DNA of 41,170 nucleotides from RGIG8745 sp045576655 (GCA_045576655.1 JAZNGW010000009.1:1-41170), one strand, 5' to 3'; shown: positions 1 through 8,208, counted from the first letter of the stretch. The notes: generated by a model from the letters alone, not told the origin. Numbers and translations are program-made.

Positions 1-8
1 AGCAAATA

Positions 9-138
9 ACAACCACAATGCTCAACCCAAAACACAACTAAGCAAAAACATAGTCAACTAAATTTAAAACTAATCTTAAACCAAGTCAACCTAAGATATA
101 AATAAGACGGAAAAGGTCAACCAAATTCGTTAAACCAC
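9..138 (+). repeat. Left arm of 130-bp window-terminal inverted repeat
   Basis: Bases 9-138 are the reverse complement of 41041-41170 except for two adjacent bases (21-22). Inside, the word GTCAAC or a close variant recurs at 21, 53, 85 and 116, a spacing of 32, 32 and 31 bp, so the arm is itself a degenerate four-unit array. Since both arms sit at the window edges, the likeliest explanation is a dispersed intergenic repeat at which the contig ended. Inverted termini of a mobile element are the alternative, but no transposase or integrase is present between them. Confidence 0.9.
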
Positions 139-159
139 AGTTTTATTTATAGTTTTCAG

Positions 160-246
160 CGAAGGGTCGGGAAGTAAGGAGCGAGGGTCGGAAAGTAAGG
201 AGCGAAGAGTTGGACATTTTGTACCGAAGTGTCGAGATTTTTTGAC
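160..246 (+). repeat. Four imperfect 21-22 bp tandem units
   Basis: Four units begin with CGAAG or CGAGG at 160, 182, 203 and 225, with lengths of 22, 21, 22 and 22 bp. The first two are nearly identical (CGAAGGGTCGG then AAGTAAGGAG), while the last two have diverged. A single copy of the first unit lies at 41018-41039 beside the other window end. The array shares the four-by-21-bp layout of three other intergenic loci in this window. Confidence 0.7.
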
Positions 247-350
247 ATACATATCGCCCAGTTAGCGGTTGGCGATTTATAGGCAAAATCCCTCCCAAAC
301 TCTAATCCCTTAACGACAATCCTTATTGGGGCTGGAAGAAGAACGCAAAA

Positions 351-382
351 CGGGCACGGCTGTCTCATGACCGCCATGCCCG
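351..382 (-). terminator. Rho-independent terminator of ilvE
   Basis: A 10-bp stem (CGGGCACGGC at 351-360 with GCCATGCCCG at 373-382, one wobble pair) has a run of A at 347-350, giving U residues in the minus-strand transcript. It lies 29 bp downstream of the ilvE stop. Confidence 0.8.
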
Positions 383-410
383 CTATGCTGTATTGTAATA
401 AAAGTATGTA

Positions 411-1433
411 TTAGTCGATAACTACCTTTGTCCATCCGTGAGTGTCTGGTTCCGTGCCGTACTGTATGCCACGCAACTTGTTGTACAGCTGTGTGCTGAC
501 AGGACCAGGCTTGCCATCCTTGGAGAAGACAAACGACTTCTTTTCCTCCAAATCGTCAATCCTGGCAATAGGACTGATGACCGCTGCTGTTCCGCACGCT
601 CCTGCCTCTTCAAACGTAGCAAGTTCGTCCTCCGGAATTGGGCGACGTTCAACCTTGAGACCTAAATCCTCGGCGAGCTGCATAAGGCTCTTGTTGGTGA
701 TAGACGGCAGGATAGATGTTGACTTCGGAGTGACGTACGTGTTGTCCTTGATGCCGAAGAAGTTTGCGGCTCCGCACTCGTCCATATATTTCTTTTCCTT
801 TGCGTCAAGATAGAACTCGCATGAATAGCCGAGGTCGTGGGCCATCTTGTTGGCACGAAGACTTGCCGCATAGTTGCCGCCAACCTTGTAAGTACCTGTT
901 CCGAGCGGAGCTGAACGGTCAAACTCGCGAATGATGACGTAAGGGTTAGCTGCGAATCCTCCCTTGAAGTATGGTCCTACAGGGGTGACGAACATGAGGA
1001 ACAGATATTCATCAGCAGGGTGAACTCCCACTTGCGCGCTTGTTCCGATGAGAAGGGGACGGATATAGAGCGAAGCGCCACTCTCGTAAGGCGGAATGAA
1101 TCGTTCGTTAAGGCGGACTACCTTCTTCACCATCTCCTCAAACATTTCAGTAGGGACTTCGGGCATGAGTATTCCGCGGCAAGTAGACTGAAGGCGCGCC
1201 GCATTCTCGTCCATGCGGAATGTCCTCACTTTTCCGTCCGGACAACGATAGGCCTTAAGCCCTTCGAAAGCTTCCTGTCCGTAGTGCAGACAAGTTGCCG
1301 CCATATGGAGAGGTATAGTTTCCTCCGAACAAGTTTCTATCTCACCCCACTTTCCGTCGCGATAGTAGCAACGCACGTTATAGTCTGTCTTATGATAACC
1401 AAATCCAAGATTTGACCAATCTAATTCTTTCAT
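411..1433 (-). CDS. ilvE: Branched-chain amino acid aminotransferase
   Basis: Pyridoxal-phosphate enzyme that interconverts leucine, isoleucine and valine with their 2-oxo acids using glutamate/2-oxoglutarate; cytosolic. The 340-residue protein has the class IV aminotransferase layout of the longer (BCAT, eukaryote-like) subgroup. The PLP lysine is K183 in the motif GTYKVGGNYAASL, and the region EAFEGLKAYRCPDGKVRTFR (residues 54-73) is the usual N-terminal substrate-side segment. It starts with ATG and ends in TAA. It lies 35 bp downstream of the exonuclease gene on the same strand and is probably cotranscribed with it. A strong hairpin terminator follows. Length and motifs are ordinary for the family. 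Confidence 0.96.
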   Translation of the reverse strand: MKELDWSNLGFGYHKTDYNVRCYYRDGKWGEIETCSEETIPLHMAATCLHYGQEAFEGLKAYRCPDGKVRTFRMDENAARLQSTCRGILMPEVPTEMFEEMVKKVVRLNERFIPPYESGASLYIRPLLIGTSAQVGVHPADEYLFLMFVTPVGPYFKGGFAANPYVIIREFDRSAPLGTGTYKVGGNYAASLRANKMAHDLGYSCEFYLDAKEKKYMDECGAANFFGIKDNTYVTPKSTSILPSITNKSLMQLAEDLGLKVERRPIPEDELATFEEAGACGTAAVISPIARIDDLEEKKSFVFSKDGKPGPVSTQLYNKLRGIQYGTEPDTHGWTKVVID

Positions 1434-1468
1434 ATCTTTAGTTTTTTTTATGGTTTTGCTTGTTTAAA

Positions 1469-2242
1469 TCATTTAGCGCCGAACTCCCTCAAACGAATCT
1501 GAGTCAGCACCTGCTTTGTGTTAAGGGCAAAATCGCCCTGCATCATCCAGGCGTAATAGCTCGGTTCGATGCGCAACACATCTGCTACCTTGCGCCCCTT
1601 GTGCTTGCCAAAGTTGAACACTTCCTCATCTTTCTCGTTCAGGACTATGCGTCCGGCAAAATCCACATTGCGAGTGACTGTAGAGAACTCCGAAAGGAAA
1701 CCGACATCATTACTCAAGTCGTCAGGATAGCGGTCGAGCTGAGCCTCGAGCACCTCAAGAGTGGCACGCGTGTCAGCCATTGCCGAATGGGCATTTTCCA
1801 GGTCCTTGTCGCAGTAAAACTTATAGGCAGCAACGAGCGTGCGGCGTTCCATCTTGTGAAAGATATTCTGCACATCGACCAGTTTGGTTTTGCGCAAGTC
1901 TATGTTAACGCCGCTGCGCAAGAACTCCTCAACGAGCAACGGGACATCGAACTTGTTAGAATTGAACCCAGCCAAGTCTGAATCTTTGAACGTCTGTTCC
2001 AATTCCTTCGAAACCTCCTTGAATGTTGGGCAGTCCTTCACATCCTCATTCGTTATGCCATGCACTGCCGTAGCATGTGCCGGTATGGGGATTTCGGGAT
2101 TGATACGCATTGTCTTCGACTCCTCGTTACCGTTGGGCATCACCTTGATGTAGCACAGTTCGACGATTCGGTCGGATGTCACATTGATGCCTGTAGTTTC
2201 GAGGTCAAAGAATATTATCGGTCTTTTTAAGTTTAGTTTCAT
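1469..2242 (-). CDS. DEDDh 3'-5' exonuclease (DnaQ/RNase T superfamily) with ExoX-like C-terminal domain
   Basis: Predicted 3'-5' exonuclease of 257 residues. The four acidic residues and the histidine of the DEDDh active site are visible: D13 and E15 in FFDLETTG, D99 in NSNKFDVPLL, H152 and D157 in HSAMADT. Residues 205-257 (FNFGKHKGRKV, then SYYAWMMQGDF) match the small C-terminal domain seen in exodeoxyribonuclease X-like proteins. It may act in DNA repair or proofreading. Its position just after dnaN suggests a link to replication, but a stable polymerase-III epsilon role is not shown by sequence. A hairpin at 2253-2282 separates it from dnaN, so expression may be partly uncoupled. Confidence 0.9.
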   Translation of the reverse strand: MKLNLKRPIIFFDLETTGINVTSDRIVELCYIKVMPNGNEESKTMRINPEIPIPAHATAVHGITNEDVKDCPTFKEVSKELEQTFKDSDLAGFNSNKFDVPLLVEEFLRSGVNIDLRKTKLVDVQNIFHKMERRTLVAAYKFYCDKDLENAHSAMADTRATLEVLEAQLDRYPDDLSNDVGFLSEFSTVTRNVDFAGRIVLNEKDEEVFNFGKHKGRKVADVLRIEPSYYAWMMQGDFALNTKQVLTQIRLREFGAK

Positions 2243-2252
2243 TGAAAAAGAG

Positions 2253-2282
2253 AAGCACGGGCGTACATACCACCCCGTGCTT
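2253..2282 (-). terminator. Hairpin between dnaN and exonuclease gene
   Basis: A perfect 9-bp stem (AAGCACGGG at 2253-2261 with CCCGTGCTT at 2274-2282) is followed, in the minus-strand transcript, by a U-rich stretch. It lies 11 bp before the exonuclease start, so it is either a full terminator for dnaN or an attenuator. Confidence 0.6.
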
Positions 2283-2318
2283 TATCATTTAGTTAGTTAA
2301 ATTGGGTCACTTTACAAA

Positions 2319-3443
2319 TTAGTCGTTGAGCATCATCGGCATGAGCAGCATGAGCAAGTCTTCACCCTCCTCCTGTTCAGCAGGCACAAGCACTCCGGCA
2401 CGTCCCATGTCGGCAAGTTCGATGATAGTGTCCTGCCCGCCAAGTCCGTTGAGGATATCGAGCAAGTAAGTACCCTTGAAACCTATGCTCATAGGCACAC
2501 CTGTGTAGTCGCACATCAAGCGTTCCTCTGCCGAAGTAGAGAAGTCGATGTCCTGAGCAGACACGGTGAGGGTGCTGCCGTCAATGTGCAACTTGATAAG
2601 TGCGCTGCTTACGCTTGCAAACACTGACACACGGCGCAAAGCGCTGATGAGAGCCTGGCGGTCTACAGTCACGCGGTACGGATTGCCTGCCGGAATAACC
2701 GAATTATAGTTAGGATAACGTCCTTCGATAAGACGGCAGTTCACCTTGAAGTCGCCTGCCTCAACAACGGCATTGCGGTCGTCGAAACGCACGAAAGCTT
2801 CGCCGTCAGCCTTCGGAAGGATATTCTTGAGCAAAAGCGCAGGTTTCTTTGGAAGGATGAAAGATGAGCTCTCATCGCCACGAGTCTGATAATTGCGATA
2901 GCGCACAAGTTTATGGCCGTCGCTTGCCACGAATGTAACGTACTCCGTACAAATATCAAAGTAAACGCCATTCATCACCGGACGCAACTCATCGTCGGCT
3001 GTAGCGAAGATTGAACGCGAAATACCTCCAAGCAGGACATCTGCCGGCATAGTGAGCGAATGCGCACCGTCGCCGATCTCAGTCGGTTCCGGATATTCGT
3101 TACCGCTCATTCCCACAAAATTGTAATGTCCGTTCTGGTAATCTACAACAATTTCAAATGTGTCCATATTGACGTTGAAGACAACTGGCTGCTCTGCTAT
3201 CTCGCGCATCGCATCGATGATAGTCTTTGCATTAATCGCAAATCTGCCATTTGTGTCAGCCTCGTTCACTTCCATTGTTGTAACAATTGTAGTTTCGCTG
3301 TCCGAAGCCGTCATCTTGAGTTTGCCGTCCTCCACACTGAAAAGCACACATTCAAGTATCTGAAGCGTGCTTTTTGAAGCTATCACCTTGCTAATCATTT
3401 GCAGACGACTACAAAGCGCCGTACTTGATACATTAAATTTCAT
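2319..3443 (-). CDS. dnaN: DNA polymerase III beta subunit (sliding clamp)
   Basis: Ring-forming processivity clamp that tethers the replicative polymerase and repair proteins to DNA. The 374-residue protein has the usual bacterial length for three tandem clamp folds. It begins MKFNVSSTALCSRLQMISKV and ends in the typical C-terminal strand containing LLMLLMPMMLND; the middle includes VRYRNYQ and the ADGEAFVRFDDRNAVV segment common in Bacteroidota clamps. The start is ATG. It reads away from the DUF3127 gene, with a good Bacteroidota promoter between (-7 at 3487-3494, -33 at 3516-3519). An exonuclease and ilvE follow on the same strand. Confidence 0.97.
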   Translation of the reverse strand: MKFNVSSTALCSRLQMISKVIASKSTLQILECVLFSVEDGKLKMTASDSETTIVTTMEVNEADTNGRFAINAKTIIDAMREIAEQPVVFNVNMDTFEIVVDYQNGHYNFVGMSGNEYPEPTEIGDGAHSLTMPADVLLGGISRSIFATADDELRPVMNGVYFDICTEYVTFVASDGHKLVRYRNYQTRGDESSSFILPKKPALLLKNILPKADGEAFVRFDDRNAVVEAGDFKVNCRLIEGRYPNYNSVIPAGNPYRVTVDRQALISALRRVSVFASVSSALIKLHIDGSTLTVSAQDIDFSTSAEERLMCDYTGVPMSIGFKGTYLLDILNGLGGQDTIIELADMGRAGVLVPAEQEEGEDLLMLLMPMMLND

Positions 3444-3486
3444 TGTCGTATTCTGAGTTGTTAAAATTCAAATTCGTTAATCAGCA

Positions 3487-3519
3487 CAAAGTTAGGAATT
3501 GTTTTGTAATCTTGACAAA
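3487..3519 (-). promoter_or_regulatory. Promoter of dnaN (Bacteroidota type)
   Basis: On the minus strand, TTTG (3516-3519) is followed after 21 bp by TAACTTTG (3487-3494). This matches the primary sigma consensus TTTG / 19-21 bp / TAnnTTTG. The predicted leader is about 37 nt. Confidence 0.65.
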
Positions 3520-3558
3520 AAAAACACGGCAAAATTAGTTTCATAACCCATAAAGTTG

Positions 3559-3566
3559 TAATTTCG
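3559..3566 (+). promoter_or_regulatory. Probable -7 box for the DUF3127 gene
   Basis: TAATTTCG differs from TAnnTTTG by one base and lies 23 bp before the ATG at 3589. No clear -33 TTTG was found at the expected distance. Confidence 0.35.
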
Positions 3567-3588
3567 CAACAAAATAACAACTAAAAAC

Positions 3589-3990
3589 ATGGAAATAACA
3601 GGAAAAATAATCGCCGTGCTCGAGGCAAGAGGCGGAGTATCAAAGACTACAGGCAACACTTGGAAAACACAAGACTACGTAATAGAGACACACGAGCAAT
3701 TCCCTCACCGTATGTGCTTTAACGTTTTCGGAGAGGACAAAATCGCACAAATGAACATTCAGGTAGGCGACGAACTGACTGTCTACTTCGACATCAACGC
3801 TCGCGAGTACCAGGGACGCTGGTTCAATGACATCCGAGCTTGGAAAGTAGAGCGCGGAGTGCCAGGAGCAACACCTGCAGGCGACACTGCGCCATTCCCA
3901 CCACAGGCTGCAGCACCTATGCAGCAGGCAACGCCTACTCAGCCCGTAGACTTCACATCAGAGAACTCTGCCGACGACCTTCCGTTCTAA
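3589..3990 (+). CDS. DUF3127 protein, OB-fold/SSB-like, with SSB-type acidic tip
   Basis: A 133-residue protein whose first 90 residues match the DUF3127 family found in Bacteroidota (motifs WKTQDYVIETHEQFPHRMCFNVFGEDK and YFDINAREYQGRWFNDIRAWKVE, split here by the segment IAQMNIQVGDELTV). The predicted fold resembles the OB fold of single-stranded-DNA-binding proteins. Residues 91-128 are a Pro/Ala/Gln-rich linker and the last residues are DDLPF, closely matching the acidic DDDIPF tip with which SSB recruits partners. This suggests a nucleic-acid-binding protein that docks SSB-partner proteins; it is not the canonical SSB. It is followed by murF after 34 bp. Confidence 0.85.
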   Translation: MEITGKIIAVLEARGGVSKTTGNTWKTQDYVIETHEQFPHRMCFNVFGEDKIAQMNIQVGDELTVYFDINAREYQGRWFNDIRAWKVERGVPGATPAGDTAPFPPQAAAPMQQATPTQPVDFTSENSADDLPF

Positions 3991-4024
3991 TACGGGAAAG
4001 GACGCTGCGCTTAATGACAGCATT

Positions 4025-5347
4025 ATGTCTATCGAAGAAATCTATTCAATATTCCGTTGCCACCCGACAATCACGACCGACAGTCGCAACTGCCCTGAAG
4101 GCTCGATTTTCTTTGCACTTAAGGGCGAAAACTTCAACGGCAACGCATACGCATCAAATGCGCTCCAGCAAGGGAGCGCATTTGCCGTTATTGACGACAA
4201 GCAGTACTACGACCCTGCTGACAGCCGAATGATATTGGTAAATGACGTACTCACAAGCCTTCAACAACTTGCACGTCATCATCGCCGTCAGCTCGGCACG
4301 CCAATCATTGGCATCACAGGAACAAACGGCAAAACCACTACCAAGGAACTCATTGCCGCAGTGCTGAAAAAGAAATACAACATCCTCTACACTCAGGGCA
4401 ACTTCAACAACCACATCGGAGTGCCAAAGACGCTTTTACAACTCAACTCCGACCACGAACTCGCAGTCATAGAGATGGGAGCAAACCATCCAGGCGAGAT
4501 TCGCGACCTCGTCAACATTGCAGAACCCGACTATGGCATAATCACCAACGTAGGCAAGGCGCATCTGCTCGGATTCGGTTCTTTTGAAGGAGTCATCCGC
4601 ACCAAAGGCGAACTCTACGACTTTATGCGCTGCAAGTCAGGCACAGTGTTCATCAACAACGACAATCCGTACCTCAACGGCATAGCACAAAACTTACAAC
4701 TCGTTCGCTACGGACAGAACCACGCCGAAGCAAACTCTATCGAAGGGCGCTTGCTTTCCTGCGCACCATTTCTCAAGTTCGAATGGAAGAGCACCGACGG
4801 CAGTTCGTTCCGCACCGTGCAGACTCAACTCATAGGAGCATACAACATTGACAACGCTCTTGCCGCAATAACAATCGGCACGCACTTCGGAGTCTGCGCC
4901 GACGACATATGCTCCGCCCTTGAAGAATACGTACCATCAAACAACCGCTCCCAGCTCAAAAAGACCGGAAAGAACACGCTTGTCATCGACGCCTACAACG
5001 CCAATCCCACAAGCATGGCGGCGGCGCTCGACAACTTCGCCCTCATGGAAGCCCCTCACAAGATGTGCATTCTTGGCGACATGAAGGAACTGGGCGAGGC
5101 AAGCCAAAGCGAACACATCAAGGCGCTGCGCAAAATCATAGAAAGCGAATTTGAGCAAGTGTGGCTCGTAGGCGAAGAGTTTAAGAAAGCACTTAGCGCA
5201 TTAGATACCGAAACAATCGGAATCAGTACATTCAGCGACGCAAACGAAGTCATTGCACAACTCAAAGAAAGCGAAATAGCAGGACGCACGATACTCATCA
5301 AGGGCTCCAATAGCACACGACTTATCAGTCTTGTAGAACATTTATAG
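4025..5347 (+). CDS. murF: UDP-N-acetylmuramoyl-tripeptide--D-alanyl-D-alanine ligase
   Basis: Cytoplasmic Mur ligase that adds D-Ala-D-Ala to UDP-MurNAc-tripeptide, the last soluble step of peptidoglycan precursor synthesis. The 440-residue protein has an N-terminal substrate domain (TTDSRNCPEGSIFFALKGENF), the ATP-binding loop GTNGKTTT at residues 99-106, the central motif AVIEMGANHPGEI, and the C-terminal domain with VIDAYNANPTSM and ILGDMKELG. Length and all key Mur-ligase motifs are as expected. It is 34 bp after the DUF3127 gene and 8 bp before the acetyltransferase gene, probably one transcript. Confidence 0.96.
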   Translation: MSIEEIYSIFRCHPTITTDSRNCPEGSIFFALKGENFNGNAYASNALQQGSAFAVIDDKQYYDPADSRMILVNDVLTSLQQLARHHRRQLGTPIIGITGTNGKTTTKELIAAVLKKKYNILYTQGNFNNHIGVPKTLLQLNSDHELAVIEMGANHPGEIRDLVNIAEPDYGIITNVGKAHLLGFGSFEGVIRTKGELYDFMRCKSGTVFINNDNPYLNGIAQNLQLVRYGQNHAEANSIEGRLLSCAPFLKFEWKSTDGSSFRTVQTQLIGAYNIDNALAAITIGTHFGVCADDICSALEEYVPSNNRSQLKKTGKNTLVIDAYNANPTSMAAALDNFALMEAPHKMCILGDMKELGEASQSEHIKALRKIIESEFEQVWLVGEEFKKALSALDTETIGISTFSDANEVIAQLKESEIAGRTILIKGSNSTRLISLVEHL

Positions 5348-5355
5348 CCAATCGC

Positions 5356-5904
5356 ATGAAGGAAATTGACAAGATGCGCAACCAAGAGGCATACTACTTC
5401 TCAGACCCAGAGATTACTGCCAACATCACCCGCAGCCAGCGGCTCTGCGCACGTTTGCAGACAATGACGATTGCCGACCCCGACTACCGCAGTACAATCG
5501 AAGAGTTCATACCTGAGATACCCGAATCGGCACTAATCTGCCCTCCGTTCCACTGCGACCACGGCACAGAAATTCATCTTGGCGAACACGTGTTCATCAA
5601 CTACAACTGCACAATGCTCGACAGCGGAGGCGTCCATATCGGTGCGCACACAAAAATCGGCCCCAACTGCCAGTTCTACACACCGAACCACCCGACAGAC
5701 TACATAGAGAGACGCGAACCGAAGGAGACAGCCTTCCCCATCCGCATTGGAGAAGATTGCTGGATAGGCGGCGGAGTCATTATCCGTCCGGGAGTAACCA
5801 TCGGGAACCGCTGCATCATCGCAGCAGGCAGCGTAGTCATCCACGACATCCCCGACAATTGTTTGGCGGCAGGCAACCCCGCTACGGTCAAACGAAAACT
5901 ATAA
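5356..5904 (+). CDS. Hexapeptide-repeat O-acetyltransferase (maltose/galactoside acetyltransferase family)
   Basis: Acetyl-CoA-dependent sugar O-acetyltransferase of 182 residues. Residues 1-55 fit the maltose-acetyltransferase cap, and residues 60-180 form a left-handed beta helix with repeating hexapeptides (VHIGAHTKIGPNC, IRIGEDCWIGGG, VIIRPGVTIGNRC). The likely catalytic histidine is H112 in FYTPNHPTD. The exact acceptor sugar cannot be told from sequence. The ATG at 5356 lies 8 bp after murF; an ATG at 5374 is an alternative start. The transcript ends at the bidirectional hairpin 5923-5958. Confidence 0.9.
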   Translation: MKEIDKMRNQEAYYFSDPEITANITRSQRLCARLQTMTIADPDYRSTIEEFIPEIPESALICPPFHCDHGTEIHLGEHVFINYNCTMLDSGGVHIGAHTKIGPNCQFYTPNHPTDYIERREPKETAFPIRIGEDCWIGGGVIIRPGVTIGNRCIIAAGSVVIHDIPDNCLAAGNPATVKRKL

Positions 5905-5922
5905 CATACATCAACGAAAAAC

Positions 5923-5958
5923 AATGAGGGCTCGCCTGATATCAGACGAGCCCTCATT
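5923..5958. terminator. Bidirectional terminator between the acetyltransferase gene and argD
   Basis: A nearly perfect 36-nt palindrome: AATGAGGGCTCG (5923-5934) pairs with CGAGCCCTCATT (5947-5958), and the centre CTGATATCAG is itself a palindrome. It sits between two convergent genes, where a shared terminator is expected, although the flanking T tracts are short. Confidence 0.75.
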
Positions 5959-5978
5959 AGTTCACTAACGTAGCCAAG

Positions 5979-7109
5979 TTATTTCAGCGCCTCTTTGAAA
6001 CGTGATATAAAGTCGTCAGCATCTGCCTTTGTCATGCAGAGAGGCGGAAGCAAACGAATCACGTTCGTACCGCTGCATCCAGTGAAGCAATGCTGCTCCT
6101 TAACGAGACGCGTACGGATTTCCTTGTATGGCTGATCAAGTTCAATACCTATCATTAGTCCGCGACCGCGCACATCAACAACGTGCGGTAGGTTCTCGCT
6201 TCTAAGTTTACCGATAAGATATTCTCCCACTTCAGCGGCGTTCTGCACAAGTCCCTCTTCTTCGATAACATCAAGCACAGCAAGTGCCGCAGCGCATCCA
6301 AGATGGTTCCCGCCGAAAGTTGTGCCGAGCTGTCCATACACAGGAGTAAACTTCGGAGAGATGAGAAGTCCGCTCATTGGGTATCCGTTAGCAATACCTT
6401 TTGCCACGGTTATCATGTCTGGCTTTACACCAAGATACTGGTGAGCAAAGAACTTGCCCGAACGTCCGTAACCGCACTGAATCTCATCACACACAAGCAC
6501 AGTGCCGTACTTGTCGCAAAGTTCGCGAAGCTCCTTCAAGAATGCCTCTTCAACCATGCGAATACCGCCCACTCCCTGAATACACTCGATGATGACGGCG
6601 CAGACGTCGCCCTTCTCAATCTCAGCACGCCAAGGAGCAATTTCGTTCAATGGAAGATATGTCACATGCCCGTTGGCGTTTATCGGAGCTATAATCTTCG
6701 GATTGGCCGTAGCCTCAACTGCCAGCGAAGTGCGCCCGTGAAAAGCCTTCTCAGCAGAAAGCACACGAGTACGTCCGTTATGAAACGAAGCAAGTTTGAG
6801 TGCATTCTCATTTGCCTCTGCACCGGAGTTTACAAGGAACAACTGATAATCCTCATATCCGCACGCCTTGCCAAGTCGCTCTGCCAACTGCTGCTGCAGG
6901 GGGTTGATAACCGAATTGCTGTAGAATCCGAGTTTGCCCAACTGGCGTGTCATCATCTCCACATAGTGCGGATGGCAGTGGCCGATACTTATCACAGCAT
7001 GACCGCCGTAAAGGTCGAGGTACTCCTGCCCCTTGTCGTCCCACACCTTGCATCCTTGTCCTCTGTCGATCGTTACATCCATCAGAGGATACACATCGTA
7101 TAAGTTCAT
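5979..7109 (-). CDS. argD: Acetylornithine (or succinylornithine) aminotransferase
   Basis: Class III PLP aminotransferase of 376 residues that converts the N-acylglutamate semialdehyde to N-acylornithine in arginine synthesis. The PLP lysine is K237 in VAKGIANGYPMSG, the cofactor-ring aspartate lies in CDEIQ (208-211), and the phosphate-binding NSGAEANENALK is at 94-105. It is last in the arg cluster, 90 bp after argC; this gap holds an octanucleotide array. In studied Bacteroides the pathway uses N-succinyl rather than N-acetyl intermediates, so the true acyl group here is open. It is convergent with the acetyltransferase gene. Confidence 0.95.
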   Translation of the reverse strand: MNLYDVYPLMDVTIDRGQGCKVWDDKGQEYLDLYGGHAVISIGHCHPHYVEMMTRQLGKLGFYSNSVINPLQQQLAERLGKACGYEDYQLFLVNSGAEANENALKLASFHNGRTRVLSAEKAFHGRTSLAVEATANPKIIAPINANGHVTYLPLNEIAPWRAEIEKGDVCAVIIECIQGVGGIRMVEEAFLKELRELCDKYGTVLVCDEIQCGYGRSGKFFAHQYLGVKPDMITVAKGIANGYPMSGLLISPKFTPVYGQLGTTFGGNHLGCAAALAVLDVIEEEGLVQNAAEVGEYLIGKLRSENLPHVVDVRGRGLMIGIELDQPYKEIRTRLVKEQHCFTGCSGTNVIRLLPPLCMTKADADDFISRFKEALK

Positions 7110-7116
7110 ATATTTT

Positions 7117-7171
7117 AGGTTTTGAGGTTCCGAGGTTTTGAGGTTCTGAGGTTTTGAGGTTCTGAGGTTTT
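7117..7171. repeat. Octanucleotide tandem array between argC and argD
   Basis: About six 8-bp units alternating GAGGTTCT/GAGGTTCC and GAGGTTTT. It lies in the 90-bp gap between the two cotranscribed genes, just before the argD start. Similar 8-bp arrays lie at 22303-22340, 25123-25218 and 35256-35306. Confidence 0.8.
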
Positions 7172-7199
7172 ACAACCTTAAGACCTACAACCTTATTAT

Positions 7200-8192
7200 T
7201 TAAAATGCGCAAGCTTTAAGGCGCAGACCAGCACACTCGTCTATGCCAAACATGAGATTCATGTTCTGCACAGCCTGACCCACAGCACCCTTCAGCAAGT
7301 TGTCGATGGTAGACGTGATAACAGCCTTATTGCCAAACTTGTCAACATGAACCAGGCACTTGTTGGTGTTGACCACCTGCTTCATGTCAATAGCCTTGTC
7401 CACATAATGGGTGAAGGCAGCATCGGCATAGAAGTCCTTATACATCTGGGCAAGTTGCTCGCCTGTAGGGTTTGTTGCACTTCCCTCCTCACCGTCAAAC
7501 TTCACAACCTCCGTACAGAATATTCCGCGCGGGAAGTCACCGCGGTAAGGGATGAAATCAATCGAAGCATCGAGTGCGCCCTGCAACTCAGTGAGCGACT
7601 GACGAATCTCGTGCAGATGCTGATGAGTGAACACCTTATAGACGCTCATATTGTTGTTGCGCCATGAGAAATGTGTCGTACCTGTAGGTTTCTGCCCAGC
7701 ACCAGTTGACCCCGTGATAGCGTTGATCGAAACATCGTGTTTCAAGAGTCCCGCCTTTGCCAACGGCAGCAGACCAAGCTGTATGCAAGTGGCGAAGCAT
7801 CCAGGATTAGCCAAGTGCTGGCAGTTCTGAATTTCAGCCTTATGAATTTCCGGAAGTCCGTACACATAGTCGTGCGTAGGGGCTGCAATACGGAAGTCCT
7901 GTGCCAAGTCAATAATCTTAACGTGAGCAGGGATTGCATTCTCCTTAAGAAACTCCTCACTCTTGCCATGACCGAAACAGAAGAACACAACGTCAACCTC
8001 GTCGAAAGGCATCTGGTCGGTAAACTCCATGTCTGTCTCACCAAGCAGACCACCATGAACGTCGGCAACCTTATTGCCTGCATTCGAACCGCTGTTTGCA
8101 AAGACAATCTCCGCTTCAGGATGATTGAGCAGGAGGCGAATAAGTTCACCTCCTGTATATCCTGCCGCACCAAGTATTCCTACTTTCACCAT
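7200..8192 (-). CDS. argC: N-acetyl-gamma-glutamyl-phosphate reductase
   Basis: NADPH-dependent reductase of the third step of arginine synthesis, acting on the acylglutamyl phosphate. The 330-residue protein has the NADP-binding loop GAAGYTGGE (8-16) and the active-site cysteine C132 in NPGCFATC, followed by the usual ITGSTGAGQKPTGTTHFSWRN segment, interrupted only by normal variation. The ATG at 8192 lies 6 bp after the out-of-frame stop that would end an intact pspC. It sits between pspC and argD in the arg operon. Confidence 0.96.
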   Translation of the reverse strand: MVKVGILGAAGYTGGELIRLLLNHPEAEIVFANSGSNAGNKVADVHGGLLGETDMEFTDQMPFDEVDVVFFCFGHGKSEEFLKENAIPAHVKIIDLAQDFRIAAPTHDYVYGLPEIHKAEIQNCQHLANPGCFATCIQLGLLPLAKAGLLKHDVSINAITGSTGAGQKPTGTTHFSWRNNNMSVYKVFTHQHLHEIRQSLTELQGALDASIDFIPYRGDFPRGIFCTEVVKFDGEEGSATNPTGEQLAQMYKDFYADAAFTHYVDKAIDMKQVVNTNKCLVHVDKFGNKAVITSTIDNLLKGAVGQAVQNMNLMFGIDECAGLRLKACAF

Positions 8193-8208
8193 AAATCATC
8201 AAGCCTTT

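Larger units (their letters stand above)
1..410. other. Intergenic repeat region at left window edge
   Basis: No gene is supported here. The stretch holds one arm of the window-terminal inverted repeat (9-138), a set of four imperfect 21-22 bp units (160-246), and the ilvE terminator (351-382). The part between about 250 and 345 shows nothing recognisable. A short reading frame across 156-377 on the minus strand is built largely from the repeat units and is not a credible gene. Confidence 0.7.

Noticed and set aside
156..377. 73-residue minus-strand reading frame with a repeated APYFPTL motif
   Set aside because: The repetition comes from the 21-22 bp tandem units; no start context or family support, and it overlaps the ilvE terminator.
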